Shown here piece by piece: positions 50,133-60,150 of a DNA stretch of 64,000 bases (position 1 is its first letter; each line of letters starts with the position of its first letter). The stretch comes from Candidatus Nitrotoga sp. MKT (GTDB lineage: Bacteria; Pseudomonadota; Gammaproteobacteria; Burkholderiales; Gallionellaceae). The position numbers were made by a program, and so were the translations under genes. Where the stretch lies: NCBI GenBank assembly GCA_003402345.1, contig QFXH01000004.1, positions 62,001 to 126,000 of the forward strand, in the 5' to 3' direction. The notes beneath the pieces are model-generated. The model saw only the letters and a list, made by a program, of their open reading frames with translations, searched no databases and was not told the origin of the DNA.

Positions 50133-51755
50133 ATGAAAACAGAAATTCCTTCCAACAAACTTAAGATCGGCATGTTTGTCTCTGATCTTGATCGATCATG
50201 GATTGGGACGCCCTTTCTGTTTCAAGGATTCCTGATTGAGAACAATAAACAAATCGGGCAATTGCAAGAATATTGTAAATTCGTTTTCATCGAATGGGAT
50301 AAATCAGCACAAGGACTCCAAACAGCGCAACCGACTTCTAAGAAGAAAGCGGAGCCAGACAAACGCGATCCCATTACACCGCCAGTTACAAGCTTTAGCC
50401 ATGCTTCCGACAGCGCCAACCGAACTTTTACCACCGAGCATTCGGTGCCTGAATTAGCCCAGGAAAAGCCTGCTGACGTGCAAATTCCTGCGGCATTAGA
50501 CGCTAAAGATACGGCATTCGAACGGACTGAATCGAGTCATTTATCTCCTACCACCACAACTCCACAGAATTTAAATAAATATCTGCACGCAACTTCAGAA
50601 ACGCAGGTTCAAGGGGGGTTGCTTGCCTCATTTTCCGGAAAAATAAAAGATTTATTTAAATTTAAATCAGATTACAAAAATAAATCCCACACTCAAAAAA
50701 AAGCTTTCGATTCTGATCAGCCCCCTGCAACACCGGAAGTGCAGATTACGAATGCCAAGCGACCCGGCTTTATTCCTGCCAACATTGAGTTAACACTGTA
50801 CAACGATATCAGACCTGTCGAAGAGGAGCTTGCTCCAGCCAGCAAAGCTTACACGCTAACAGAAAAAGTACTGCAGGGTCTTGTTCAAGACCTACACTCC
50901 GACAACAATCTCGACATCGAAGAAGTAGAGGTAGTAATTCAGGAAGTAGTGGACAGCGTGGTACGAAATCCTAATGCGCTGATGTTGATCATGCGATTAC
51001 GTCAACAAGACAACGTCAGCTATGGGTACGGACTCCAGACAGCCGTTTATCTGATTGCGCTGGGTAGACATATAGGCTTGCCTAAAGATTTCCTCGAACG
51101 CCTGGGCATTACCGGATTGTTGCTTGATATTGGAAATATAAAATTACCAAGTGAATTGTTGCAAAAAAAAGAGCGGCTGACTTCAGAAGAATTTGAAATA
51201 ATCAAAAGCCACGTACGTTTAGGTCTTGAGATTCTTAAAGAGACGCCTAATCTGCATACTGACATTCTGGAAGGTATCGCCCAACATCACGAGCGGGAAA
51301 ACGGGAGTGGCTATCCCGCCGGAATATCTAAAGATGAAATCAGCCTGTTTGGACGTATGGCCGCTATCGTTCATTCATATACCGCGCTGACCAATACCCG
51401 TTTCCACACCAAAGCCGTGTCAGCCTATGACGCATTGAAAAGTATAAATACGATGAGCGGCGAGTATTATCTTGATTCTATGGTCGAACAATTCATCCAG
51501 ACAATCGGTATTTTCCCGGTTGGCTCCTTGGTTGAGCTGTCTTCTGGCGAAATCGCCGTCGTCATCAGCCAGAGCAAGGTTCGCCGGCTAAAACCACGTG
51601 TGCTGATCATTAGTAGCCCAGATAAAAGTCCGACACCGCATCCCGTGACGTTAGATTTACTTTCCCAGCCCGAAATGATGGCACCAATTCATATTCTGCG
51701 CGGCCTGCCAACTGGCGCTTTCGGTCTTGATGTCCAAGAGTATTACCTGACATGA
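50133..51755 (+). CDS. HD-GYP-domain cyclic-di-GMP protein with degenerate HD motif
   Basis: An N-terminal DUF3391 domain (SNKLKIGMFVSDLDRSW) is followed by a low-complexity Pro/Thr/Lys linker and a C-terminal HD-GYP domain of about 180 residues. HD-GYP proteins hydrolyse c-di-GMP. Here the motif that normally reads HDIGK is LDIGN, so the first metal-ligand histidine and the lysine are missing. HVRLGLEIL and HHERENGSGYPAG are kept. Metal binding and activity are therefore in doubt. I start at ATG 50133, matching the family N-terminus; ATGs at 50112 and 50067 are in frame, and the last has AGGAA at 11 bases. The EAL gene overlaps by ATGA. Confidence 0.85.
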   Translation: MKTEIPSNKLKIGMFVSDLDRSWIGTPFLFQGFLIENNKQIGQLQEYCKFVFIEWDKSAQGLQTAQPTSKKKAEPDKRDPITPPVTSFSHASDSANRTFTTEHSVPELAQEKPADVQIPAALDAKDTAFERTESSHLSPTTTTPQNLNKYLHATSETQVQGGLLASFSGKIKDLFKFKSDYKNKSHTQKKAFDSDQPPATPEVQITNAKRPGFIPANIELTLYNDIRPVEEELAPASKAYTLTEKVLQGLVQDLHSDNNLDIEEVEVVIQEVVDSVVRNPNALMLIMRLRQQDNVSYGYGLQTAVYLIALGRHIGLPKDFLERLGITGLLLDIGNIKLPSELLQKKERLTSEEFEIIKSHVRLGLEILKETPNLHTDILEGIAQHHERENGSGYPAGISKDEISLFGRMAAIVHSYTALTNTRFHTKAVSAYDALKSINTMSGEYYLDSMVEQFIQTIGIFPVGSLVELSSGEIAVVISQSKVRRLKPRVLIISSPDKSPTPHPVTLDLLSQPEMMAPIHILRGLPTGAFGLDVQEYYLT

Positions 51756-53065
51756 CCGGTCATAGCCCCCTTCCGCCAAGTCAATCCACTACCACGGCGA
51801 TACGACACCAGCTAACCCATAATCAACTGGTCGGTTTCCTGCGTGATCAAATTGGTAAAATCGGAACCAATACAACAGCCGTGCTAATTATGAAATTAAG
51901 GCGAGCCAAACGGCTGGATGCCATCATCGGCGATACATCCACTCAATCGATCATAAACTACACAGATCAGCGTCTTAATAGCCTGTTGCGTGATGTTGAT
52001 CGCTATGCACATTTTTCTGATGAACAGATATGTCTTGTTTTGTCCGGCCTTGCCAATAGTGCCCAAAGCATACTGGCAGCGATCAAGATTCTCTCTGAAT
52101 TGCATAAACCCTTCATTGCCGATGACCATCCAGTATCGCTGCGTCCACATATCGGTATTGCCAATTTTCCAGAACTTGGCCGTGATGCAGGTCAATTATT
52201 GATGTATGCCGACATCGCATCAGACATTGCCGCAACCAATGAAGAGGGATATCACGTCCATCAGCCCGAAGATCGAATTGAAGCAGAAGTTTATAACGGT
52301 CTCGACATTGAACTTGGTAACGCCATTAAAGCAAACGAGTTGCAAGTTCACTATCAGCCGCAGATTAATATCCAGACCGGACGCTGTATCTCCGCTGAAG
52401 CACTGATACGCTGGACGGCGCCGGGACAGCGCATAATCAATCCGAGCACATTAATCAGAGTTGCAGAGAACGCCGGCCTAATCAACACGTTGACCCTATG
52501 GATACTTAACACTGCACTGCGCCATACAGCCGCTTTCAAGAAAGCCGGCATTAAAATAGGCATCAGCGTCAATCTTCCACCCAAGCTACTGGAAGACAAA
52601 GAGCTTCCACAAATAATCCAGCAAGCACTCGATATTTGGGGTGTTCCCGCATCGAATCTTACCCTTGAAATCACAGAAAGTTTGCTCATCGAAGATTATG
52701 AATCCTCCCTCACGATGCTATCAAGATTGAGAGAGCTTGGTATTCGCCTGTCAATTGATGACTTCGGCACTGGCTATTCATCACTGGCGTACCTTAAGCG
52801 CTTCCCAGTACAGGAGCTAAAGATCGATATACTTTTCATTCGGAACATACATCAATCACAAGAGGACAAACATCTTGTCCGTACCATTATTGATCTGGCC
52901 AAAAATTTCAATCTGACCACAGTGGCTGAAGGGGTGGAAGACCAAAAAACATTCGACCTGTTACGCGACCTGGGCTGCGATCTGGTGCAAGGTTTTCTAT
53001 ACAGCCGCGCACTGCCCGACACGGATTTTATCAATTGGTATCGTCAACACAACGCTCCAGAGTAG
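51752..53065 (+). CDS. EAL-domain cyclic-di-GMP phosphodiesterase with degenerate GGDEF
   Basis: The 437-residue protein has an N-terminal GGDEF-like domain (residues 25-170) without a GGDEF signature. The EAL domain that follows (180-430) has intact catalytic elements: SAEALIRW, SVNLPPKLL, LEITESLL, IDDFGTGYSSLAYL, LKIDILFI, TVAEGVED and QGFLYS. It is predicted to linearise c-di-GMP to pGpG. It has no membrane helices, so it is cytoplasmic. Coupled by four-base overlap to the HD-GYP gene, suggesting a stoichiometric pair in which the HD-GYP partner may sense or regulate. Confidence 0.92.
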   Translation: MTGHSPLPPSQSTTTAIRHQLTHNQLVGFLRDQIGKIGTNTTAVLIMKLRRAKRLDAIIGDTSTQSIINYTDQRLNSLLRDVDRYAHFSDEQICLVLSGLANSAQSILAAIKILSELHKPFIADDHPVSLRPHIGIANFPELGRDAGQLLMYADIASDIAATNEEGYHVHQPEDRIEAEVYNGLDIELGNAIKANELQVHYQPQINIQTGRCISAEALIRWTAPGQRIINPSTLIRVAENAGLINTLTLWILNTALRHTAAFKKAGIKIGISVNLPPKLLEDKELPQIIQQALDIWGVPASNLTLEITESLLIEDYESSLTMLSRLRELGIRLSIDDFGTGYSSLAYLKRFPVQELKIDILFIRNIHQSQEDKHLVRTIIDLAKNFNLTTVAEGVEDQKTFDLLRDLGCDLVQGFLYSRALPDTDFINWYRQHNAPE

Positions 53066-53108
53066 TGGCCGGCTGTTTTTATTTTTAATAGTGGGAAATT
53101 TGAGTCTG

Positions 53109-53798
53109 CTAGGGTCGAATGTTTACCGCGCCATCCGGCTGTACTACACCGCTCACCACTTGGCCCGATAAAGTTTTGACCTGTACGGTTTCTCCTTCCG
53201 CCGCATTACTTAATGCTTGACCATCAGCATGAACTTTGAAGGCTTGCCTTTCAATTTGAATTTTTACTGTCTGTCCCTGCTTTACCACATAGGGGGCACG
53301 CAACATATCTTGCTTTAACACTTGCCCTGCCCCAACACTAAATTTAAGTACTTTGCCAATCGCTTGCAAAGGATCAGTGAGAATACCTGTTTGAGCTAAT
53401 TCACTTTGCTGGCTTCCAATATCCTCAGCACGTAGTGCATACCCCTGTTGCAGGGGGCGATTGGTGATAAGTAAATTCGCGCTCACTTTAATATGCACTG
53501 GAACGAACAGTGTCCATTTCTTCATATTGGCAGTGCAGCGGACACCTACTGTACTGTTACCCAAAAGTTGTCCGCCAGGAGGAAGAAATGCTTCCAGCGC
53601 TGGACAAGCTGGAAGGGAGACGCGCCGATCAATCTCATTCACCGTGATAGTAACTTGGCCTGGCAGGTGAAGTGTTTGCTCGTGCGCGAAAGCGGTAATG
53701 ACCGTGCGTATTTCGGCATGGCTTTGTTGCGGCACTGCCCATACGGACATGCTGCACAATAGTGCGCCAAGCAATATCCATTGCAAAATATTTTTCAT
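53109..53798 (-). CDS. flgA: Flagellar P-ring assembly chaperone FlgA
   Basis: The 229-residue periplasmic protein has a signal peptide (QWILLGALLCSMSVWAVPQQ). A SAF domain (NRPLQQGYALRAEDIGSQQSEL, about 115-140) and the C-terminal PYVVKQGQTVKIQIERQAFKVHADGQALSNAAEGETVQVK are diagnostic of FlgA. It assists FlgI assembly into the flagellar P-ring. It is isolated here: usual partners (flgB-flgL, flgM) are not adjacent, and the pgl gene is divergent. The stop is 43 bases from the end of the convergent EAL gene. Confidence 0.92.
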   Translation of the reverse strand: MKNILQWILLGALLCSMSVWAVPQQSHAEIRTVITAFAHEQTLHLPGQVTITVNEIDRRVSLPACPALEAFLPPGGQLLGNSTVGVRCTANMKKWTLFVPVHIKVSANLLITNRPLQQGYALRAEDIGSQQSELAQTGILTDPLQAIGKVLKFSVGAGQVLKQDMLRAPYVVKQGQTVKIQIERQAFKVHADGQALSNAAEGETVQVKTLSGQVVSGVVQPDGAVNIRP

Positions 53799-54091
53799 AT
53801 TTATATTATTCGCTTACATGAGATATAGGAGATTTTTAGCATCAAAAAATTGGGCAAATTTTAATATATAACGTTCTCTATTAAATAGTTAACAGGCAAG
53901 AAACTTCTGAAATTTTTAATTCCATCCAAAATATCGCGTTGTGACATCCAACTCAAATAATGGATGGCGGGACTTCATGGCATAGCCAGCTATACCACCG
54001 TTTTAATCATGCCGCATTCTAATAGGCCAAACAGCAATCTCAGCCAGCCGTACAATCGCATACATTGCCATATTACTCCCGGATTAATTGT

Positions 54092-54802
54092 ATGCCTTTA
54101 TTAATCAACAGCCCAAAGCAACAAAGCCATTGGCACAGTTTCAACACAACCGCCGAACTGGAACGGGCTGCAACACAAGCCATATTACAGGCGGCACTAC
54201 ATACCATTAACCTGCGCGGAACATTCCATATCGTGCTGGCTGGTGGAACAACACCGCGCCGTGTCTATGAATCACTGCGCAAAGCTGATACAGACTGGAC
54301 TGCCTGGCATGTGTATTTCGGTGATGAACGTTGCCTGCCAGCTGACCATGTAGAACGCAACAGCTGGATGGCCGCGCAGGCGTGGCTGAACCATGTCGCC
54401 ATCCCCCGTACCCAGATTTACCCTATTCCCGCAGAAAAAGGCGCACAGGCAGCAACCAGCGCTTATGCACAGACATTGGCGGGGATTAAGTTATTTGATT
54501 TAGTCTTACTGGGATTGGGGGAAGATGGCCACACTGCCAGCCTGTTTCCTGGCCACGAGCTGGGTAGCGCAGACGATGCTCCAGCCGTTATTGTGGTTGA
54601 GAATGCGCCAAAATATCCGCCACAGCGAATCTCGCTTAGCGCGCATCGCTTGAGTGCGGCTCGCAAAGTTATATTTCTAGTAAGCGGGGTTATGAAACAG
54701 CAAGCAGTAAGGGACTGGCGCAATGGAGTGGCTATTCCTGCTGCCGCTATTAGTCCAACAAACGGTGTGGATGTTTATCTTGAAGCGGCGCTGCTAACAT
54801 GA
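54092..54802 (+). CDS. pgl: 6-phosphogluconolactonase
   Basis: The 236-residue enzyme hydrolyses 6-phosphogluconolactone in the oxidative pentose-phosphate pathway. Motifs: VLAGGTTPRRVYESL (54-68), WHVYFGDERCLPADHVERNSWMA and LLGLGEDGHTASLFPG, with the catalytic histidine in the last. This is the SOL/DevB type rather than the YbhE type. I use ATG 54092; a TTG at 54065 would add nine residues. No zwf or edd gene is adjacent, so it appears dispersed from the rest of the pathway. Confidence 0.93.
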   Translation: MPLLINSPKQQSHWHSFNTTAELERAATQAILQAALHTINLRGTFHIVLAGGTTPRRVYESLRKADTDWTAWHVYFGDERCLPADHVERNSWMAAQAWLNHVAIPRTQIYPIPAEKGAQAATSAYAQTLAGIKLFDLVLLGLGEDGHTASLFPGHELGSADDAPAVIVVENAPKYPPQRISLSAHRLSAARKVIFLVSGVMKQQAVRDWRNGVAIPAAAISPTNGVDVYLEAALLT

Positions 54803-54880
54803 GTTGCGTAACCCACTCTGATTAACGCTGCTGCTGTCATGTACAGTGTGGGAATAATGATAAATTGTAATGGTTAATAA

Positions 54881-56905
54881 TTACAGCACCGCATTGCCCG
54901 GATTTATAGTCAACGTAATACTCATCTCATTTTGCGAAAGTGGCCATTGCAGGGTTAACATTACAGCCTGCATGATCTTTTCGAATCCGGCTTCAGATTG
55001 GGAAACTGTAAAATATGGCATACCAAGCAACTGAATCGGATGGTTGTTATTCAGCACTAAATTTCCGCCTAATACACCATCATCCAGCACCACGCCATTC
55101 ATATCATTCAATTCAATTCCACCGCCAAAACCACTCAAAATTTTTTCAGCCTGGATATAACGGCCAGCATAACCATCACAGCTCGGCATCGCTAATGCCA
55201 CACGTGTGAGAAAACTTCCTTGCAATACGCTATCGAAGATGTAACTAACGCATAGGCAATTAGCTTTCAGGCTAATACGTTTTTGTATTGTTTTACCATC
55301 AAATTCGGTGCGAAATAATATTCCTTCGGCGTTCGCTTCAACCAGTTCATAAGCAAGCTCAATTTCTTTGCCATCCAGTAATAAGGAATCGCGAAATAAA
55401 GTCTGTGCGTGGCTGTCTGCCATCAAATTTTCCGCAGTGATTTCATGCTTAAAAGCCACGCGGTCATGCGCTGAAGCGATACCGCTACCTTCATGCGGGT
55501 GCGTGCCGTGACTGGATTCAATTTTGCGGAAATAATGCTCCACCTGGCGGCGCAAGGTATCACCAAAGTTGTGATGCAATTGATATGAATCAAGTTCGAA
55601 TATGCTGGCGCTGCCGTCAAGCTTCACGATCGCTTGCAGCATTGCGTTATGCAGGAAAACCTCATCGTGGCCGTCACTATCAGCATCGGCGCAAAAACAC
55701 GCTGCACGTGGAAGAACTTTATCCAGTAAAGATTCCAGCTTGACGATGGCGCCGTATACCGCCCGGCGCAGGTGTGGCAGATACAACCCGCCAAACAAGC
55801 CATGCCAGTATGCGTCGTTGGCTTGCGCAATGTAGAGTTGGTCAAGCATCTCCAGTGTGCGTTTTTCTTCCGGCAGGGCATGTAAACGCTCAGACAATCC
55901 CAACATGCGCTTGTGCATCCAATTTGACTCGGGGTAACGGGTGAAAAAATTCTTCCAGATGCCGCCGCGCAGGAATGCCTTGCGCTCTTCATAATGGCCG
56001 CTTGCTTTTTCCGTATGGACTAAATCAGCATATGTATGTGCGGCAGCTACCGGCAAAGTCCACTCGTTCATTTCAATGTACGAGGTGGTAGGCAGATATA
56101 CAATGCCGCGCGTTTTTTCATTGGCGTGATAGTCACGATAGGTCTGTGTGGTGATTTTCGGCGAAGCCAGCACCCCCTGGATAAAATCTTCCAACCAGCC
56201 TTTTTCATAAACCCACTGATAAGTTTCCGGCCAGATGCCAAACTTTTCAATGTCATCGAAATACACGGCTGATGCTTGCCTGTCGTTACGCGCCAAACTT
56301 TCCAAATAGGCCACTACTTCATGCGCCGGAGAAAATGGCATGCGGTAGCGTAGCGCCTCGGAAATCGGAAACAAGTCGAGTTTGCGGCCATCCTCTTCGG
56401 TGGTGAAATAGCCATTCAATTCTTCAATGCGCTTGCCGCTGCACAGGAAGTGGTAATCATCTACGGTGACGTACTCAATTTTGGAATCCGATAAGGCAGG
56501 CACTACCGTTGCCTCCCACACGCGCTCTGTTAGCCATGCACCTTTTGCCCGTTTGCCCATCCTGGCTTCCAGTTTGTCAGACAACCTGACGATCTGTCCA
56601 ATACGATCGCGGTTGGGAATGACCGCCAAAACCGGCTCGGTGTCCCCGCCACCGAACATTTCGACTTGGCCACGTTCCACCATTTCAGTAAGCAAAGCCA
56701 TATCTTGCGGATATTTATTAAATAGGTAATCGAGCAACCAACCACTGAAATGTGCGGCAAAACGAAATTCAGGATAGCGATGTAAGATATGCAGAAATGG
56801 CCTATAGCAACGCTGATGCGCGTCATCCACCACTTCCGGAAAGTTGCCCACTGGCTGATGGGCGTGAACGCCAAAAAGCAAAGAAACTGTTTCGTGTATT
56901 TTCAT
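54881..56905 (-). CDS. GH57 4-alpha-glucanotransferase
   Basis: The 674-residue enzyme belongs to the glycoside hydrolase 57 group of Thermococcus-type 4-alpha-glucanotransferases. It begins VSLLFGVHAHQPVGNF; GAWLTERVWEATVV carries the nucleophile glutamate and ASAVYFDDIEKFGIWPETY the acid/base aspartate. A helical middle (DUF1925) and C-terminal beta-sandwich (DUF1926) complete the domain order. It would reshuffle alpha-1,4-glucan chains during glycogen metabolism. It is the last of three minus-strand genes with a second GH57 protein and glgC. Confidence 0.88.
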   Translation of the reverse strand: MKIHETVSLLFGVHAHQPVGNFPEVVDDAHQRCYRPFLHILHRYPEFRFAAHFSGWLLDYLFNKYPQDMALLTEMVERGQVEMFGGGDTEPVLAVIPNRDRIGQIVRLSDKLEARMGKRAKGAWLTERVWEATVVPALSDSKIEYVTVDDYHFLCSGKRIEELNGYFTTEEDGRKLDLFPISEALRYRMPFSPAHEVVAYLESLARNDRQASAVYFDDIEKFGIWPETYQWVYEKGWLEDFIQGVLASPKITTQTYRDYHANEKTRGIVYLPTTSYIEMNEWTLPVAAAHTYADLVHTEKASGHYEERKAFLRGGIWKNFFTRYPESNWMHKRMLGLSERLHALPEEKRTLEMLDQLYIAQANDAYWHGLFGGLYLPHLRRAVYGAIVKLESLLDKVLPRAACFCADADSDGHDEVFLHNAMLQAIVKLDGSASIFELDSYQLHHNFGDTLRRQVEHYFRKIESSHGTHPHEGSGIASAHDRVAFKHEITAENLMADSHAQTLFRDSLLLDGKEIELAYELVEANAEGILFRTEFDGKTIQKRISLKANCLCVSYIFDSVLQGSFLTRVALAMPSCDGYAGRYIQAEKILSGFGGGIELNDMNGVVLDDGVLGGNLVLNNNHPIQLLGMPYFTVSQSEAGFEKIMQAVMLTLQWPLSQNEMSITLTINPGNAVL

Positions 56906-57016
56906 TTTTAAAAATCTGTGTAATTGCCAATGACATCGTAATATTTCAAAAAATATTAAGCTAAAGTTGAAATACAGCCGACTGATATTCGTTGCCAGGC
57001 CAATGCGAGCATACCC

Positions 57017-58735
57017 TCAAGAGCTGCGGCGCATCGTACCACCTGCTTCAGGTAAACCACCACCTTGGCTGATTGGGGAGTTTAAAATGGCTGGAACTGG
57101 TAATTTCAAGTAACGGTATAACTGCATTAAATTGCTGCGATAGAGGCGATCAAAACTTTTCACCGCATGATCGGGATTGTAATCACCAAACCACCAGAAC
57201 CAATCGGAACTCTCGCATGAAGCCAACTGTTTTTCGGCAACCAAGCGCTCTGCCTCGTTCAAGCGGCCACTTGCCACCACCAAATCATAATTTTGTTTCG
57301 CCATACACAACAAATCCCAAGCACGGTTCTTGTCGGGTGAACCAATCCAGGTGGAGAAATCACCGTATACCCAACTACCGGCAACGAGACGCGGCAGCTC
57401 TCCTTCTTTGGCAAGCTGTTGGTTTCCTTCAGCATCGTCAAGCCGATCCAGATAACTGCAATAGGTCGCGGTGCGGATTGACGAATGGGTTTGTAATACA
57501 GAATATAAATCAGCAAAGAAATGATAGCCGTTATATGGATAATATTCCCAAGCGTTTTCACCATCAAGGATAACGCTGACCACTGGCGCTTCGCCCTCAG
57601 GCGCTTGTTGTGCAATCGCTTCAAGCTGGGACACAAAATGCATTGCGGCGTCCTTGCCATTCCAACGCGAATATTCAAAGCCGATCAAATCGGATAGACG
57701 ATCATCCCGAAAAAAACAGCGCACGCTACTTGCTGCACCTTGCAAATGATAAGGGCGATAGAGATATTGGGCGCGCTCAGGCAAATAATGCTCCGCAGTA
57801 CGCAAGCTGTTAGCCAATACGCCCTCTCCACTGGCCGTCCAGCGGCATTTTTGCAGCGCAAACACCCCCAGTAATTCAGTTGAAACCGCACCTTCTGCTG
57901 GCCAAATACCGTGAGGAGTGGCGCCAAAACGTGCCTGATGACTTTTTTGGGCGGAAAGAAGATGCGCCTGGACGCGTGATTTCCCGCCGGGATAGCATTT
58001 CGACTGCGGCAGGCTGATATCCGGTTTGCTATCTCGCGCACTATTAATATCGAGCAACAACGGCGCAAGCGGATGATAGTGCGGCGTCGTGGAAAGTTCG
58101 ATTTGACCGCTTTCGGCCAGCTTGCGGTAGCGCGGAATAATGCCGGATATGACTTGTCCGATCAGGTCGAATAACCACTTGCGTTCGGCATAATTAAAAC
58201 TTTCATTCTTGCTCATTAGGCGAATGATTAAATCGTGTTCGCGGCGTACACTTTCGCCACACCACGCCAAGTGGTACCAGGTCAGCAAGTCAGCAAAATA
58301 TTGACCGGACAGATAGGCAAGCTCTGTACTGCCGCCGGATTCGAGCATTTTGTACAAATCGGACAGACGCTTGTAGGCGGGATAAGGCGCGACCATACTA
58401 TGGTGGTTGCTGCGGAAACAACTCGTCAACACCAGATCGCGTTCCGTTGCATTCAAGTCATTGAGGTTCTCGCGCGCCAGCAACCGCAACAGCGGGTCGC
58501 GTATCTGGCCAGTGATAAACTGCTGTTCGTAATCTTCCAATTGATCCAACAAAACCGGTACGAAATTCACCGTCACCTTCACCTGAGGATATTGTTCCAG
58601 ATGAAAAGCCATGTCAGAGTAATCTTTGATCGCATGTAGATAAACCCACGGCAACAAGAAATCACCACTGGCATAATCGCGGTAATCTGGCTGATGCATG
58701 TGCCAAAGAAAAACTAAATCGAGAGGCTTGGACAT
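57017..58735 (-). CDS. GH57 family alpha-glucan hydrolase or transferase
   Basis: This 572-residue GH57 protein of the second subtype begins LDLVFLWHMHQPDYRD. The nucleophile glutamate lies in GIWPAEGAVSTELL (about residue 293) and the acid/base aspartate in VVSVILDGENAWEYYPYNG (about 395). It is annotated in relatives as alpha-amylase/amylopullulanase-like, and substrate preference is not deducible. It lies between glgC (38 bases) and the glucanotransferase (about 110 bases) on the same strand, so a role in glycogen trimming or turnover is likely. Confidence 0.85.
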   Translation of the reverse strand: MSKPLDLVFLWHMHQPDYRDYASGDFLLPWVYLHAIKDYSDMAFHLEQYPQVKVTVNFVPVLLDQLEDYEQQFITGQIRDPLLRLLARENLNDLNATERDLVLTSCFRSNHHSMVAPYPAYKRLSDLYKMLESGGSTELAYLSGQYFADLLTWYHLAWCGESVRREHDLIIRLMSKNESFNYAERKWLFDLIGQVISGIIPRYRKLAESGQIELSTTPHYHPLAPLLLDINSARDSKPDISLPQSKCYPGGKSRVQAHLLSAQKSHQARFGATPHGIWPAEGAVSTELLGVFALQKCRWTASGEGVLANSLRTAEHYLPERAQYLYRPYHLQGAASSVRCFFRDDRLSDLIGFEYSRWNGKDAAMHFVSQLEAIAQQAPEGEAPVVSVILDGENAWEYYPYNGYHFFADLYSVLQTHSSIRTATYCSYLDRLDDAEGNQQLAKEGELPRLVAGSWVYGDFSTWIGSPDKNRAWDLLCMAKQNYDLVVASGRLNEAERLVAEKQLASCESSDWFWWFGDYNPDHAVKSFDRLYRSNLMQLYRYLKLPVPAILNSPISQGGGLPEAGGTMRRSS

Positions 58736-58773
58736 AAAAATCTCATTAAATTAAAATGTGGATAGGCCTAAAT

Positions 58774-60054
58774 TTAACGTACGCGGTGCACTTCTTGATC
58801 CAGCATATCGGGGGTGATCAACGTAATGCCGTTATCACTTACAAAAAAACGTCTCGCATCTTCTTCACGGTTAACCCCAGCGGTCATGCCCTCCGGGATC
58901 ACGCAATTTTTATCCACCACCACACGCTTCAGCGTTACATTGCGTGACACCTTTACGTTGGGCAAAATTACCGAATCCTCGACATTACTATAACTGTGTA
59001 TGTGCACGTTAGAGAATAGCAGCGAATTACGCACGTAAGCGCCACTAATAATGCAGCCTCCCGATACTAAAGAATCCACAGCCATGCCGCGGCGAGTACT
59101 GTCATCGAATACAAATTTGGCCGGTGGCAATTGTTCCTGATACGTCCAGATTGGCCATTCTTGATCATACATATTAAGGGCAGGAGTGACCTTGGTAAGT
59201 TCCATGTTAGCTTCCCAGTAGGCGTCTACTGTTCCCACGTCCCGCCAATAGGGGAGTTCGCCATTCAGATTGACACAGCTGTCTTCAAAGCTCTGTGCAA
59301 ACACGCGATAGCGCGCGGATACAAGATGCGGAATGATGTCTTTGCCGAAATCATGACTGGAATTTTTATCATCTGCGTCGCGCACCAATTGTTCGTACAG
59401 AAAACGGGTATTAAACACATACACCCCCATACTGGCTAACGCCAAATTAGGGTTTCCCGGAATCGGCGTGGGGTGGTCAGGCTTCTCGTTGAAATTCACT
59501 ACCCGTGACTCCGTATCCACACCCATTACGCCAAATCCAGTCGCATCTTTGATAGGCACCTCAATACAGGCAACCGTCATATCGGCCTGTTTTTCAACAT
59601 GGGTGGCCAGAAGTTTGCCGTAATCCATCTTATAGACATGGTCGCCCGCCAGTATCAACACGTAATCTGGATTACTATCGCGCATAATGTCCAGGTTTTG
59701 AAATACCGCGTCAGCCGTGCCCCGATACCACATTTCTTCTATTCTTTGCTGAGCCGGCAGAACGTCAATGAATTCACCAAATTGGCCATTCAGAAAACTC
59801 CAGCCACGCTGAATATGCTGAATCAAGCTATGTGACTTGTATTGCGTCGCCACACCTATCCGTCTGATGCCAGAATTTACGCAGTTTGACAGCACAAAAT
59901 CGATAATGCGAAACTTGCCGCCAAATGGCACAGCTGGCTTGGCCCGCCAATCAGTAAGTTGATGCAAACGGGTGCCACGTCCCCCAGCTAAAATCATGGC
60001 ATATGTGCTTTTAGTTATTGAACTGACAAAACGTAAATTCTCAGGTAGCGGCAT
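58774..60054 (-). CDS. glgC: Glucose-1-phosphate adenylyltransferase
   Basis: The 426-residue enzyme makes ADP-glucose, the committed step of bacterial glycogen synthesis. [34 protein letters not shown] gives the nucleotide loop and activator lysine. [12 protein letters not shown] supplies the catalytic aspartate region, and VNFNEKP is the glucose-1-phosphate site. The C-terminal left-handed beta-helix ([22 protein letters not shown]) is present. AGGAGGGG precedes the ATG. The divergent glgB gene begins about 100 bases away, and two GH57 genes follow. No glgA is in the window. Confidence 0.95.
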   Translation of the reverse strand: MPLPENLRFVSSITKSTYAMILAGGRGTRLHQLTDWRAKPAVPFGGKFRIIDFVLSNCVNSGIRRIGVATQYKSHSLIQHIQRGWSFLNGQFGEFIDVLPAQQRIEEMWYRGTADAVFQNLDIMRDSNPDYVLILAGDHVYKMDYGKLLATHVEKQADMTVACIEVPIKDATGFGVMGVDTESRVVNFNEKPDHPTPIPGNPNLALASMGVYVFNTRFLYEQLVRDADDKNSSHDFGKDIIPHLVSARYRVFAQSFEDSCVNLNGELPYWRDVGTVDAYWEANMELTKVTPALNMYDQEWPIWTYQEQLPPAKFVFDDSTRRGMAVDSLVSGGCIISGAYVRNSLLFSNVHIHSYSNVEDSVILPNVKVSRNVTLKRVVVDKNCVIPEGMTAGVNREEDARRFFVSDNGITLITPDMLDQEVHRVR

Positions 60055-60135
60055 GATTCCCCTCCTAGTCGTTGATTTAGAATCTTGTTCATAACTGTAT
60101 CAGAATTGTAATTATAGCCGGGTCTTAATTGTGGT

Positions 60136-60141
60136 TATAAT
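60136..60141 (+). promoter_or_regulatory. -10 element close to the glgB start
   Basis: TATAAT lies nine bases before the glgB ATG, so a transcript from here would begin within a few bases of the start codon. No Shine-Dalgarno site is present. An alternative promoter further upstream cannot be excluded. Confidence 0.3.
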
Positions 60142-60150
60142 CACCTCACC

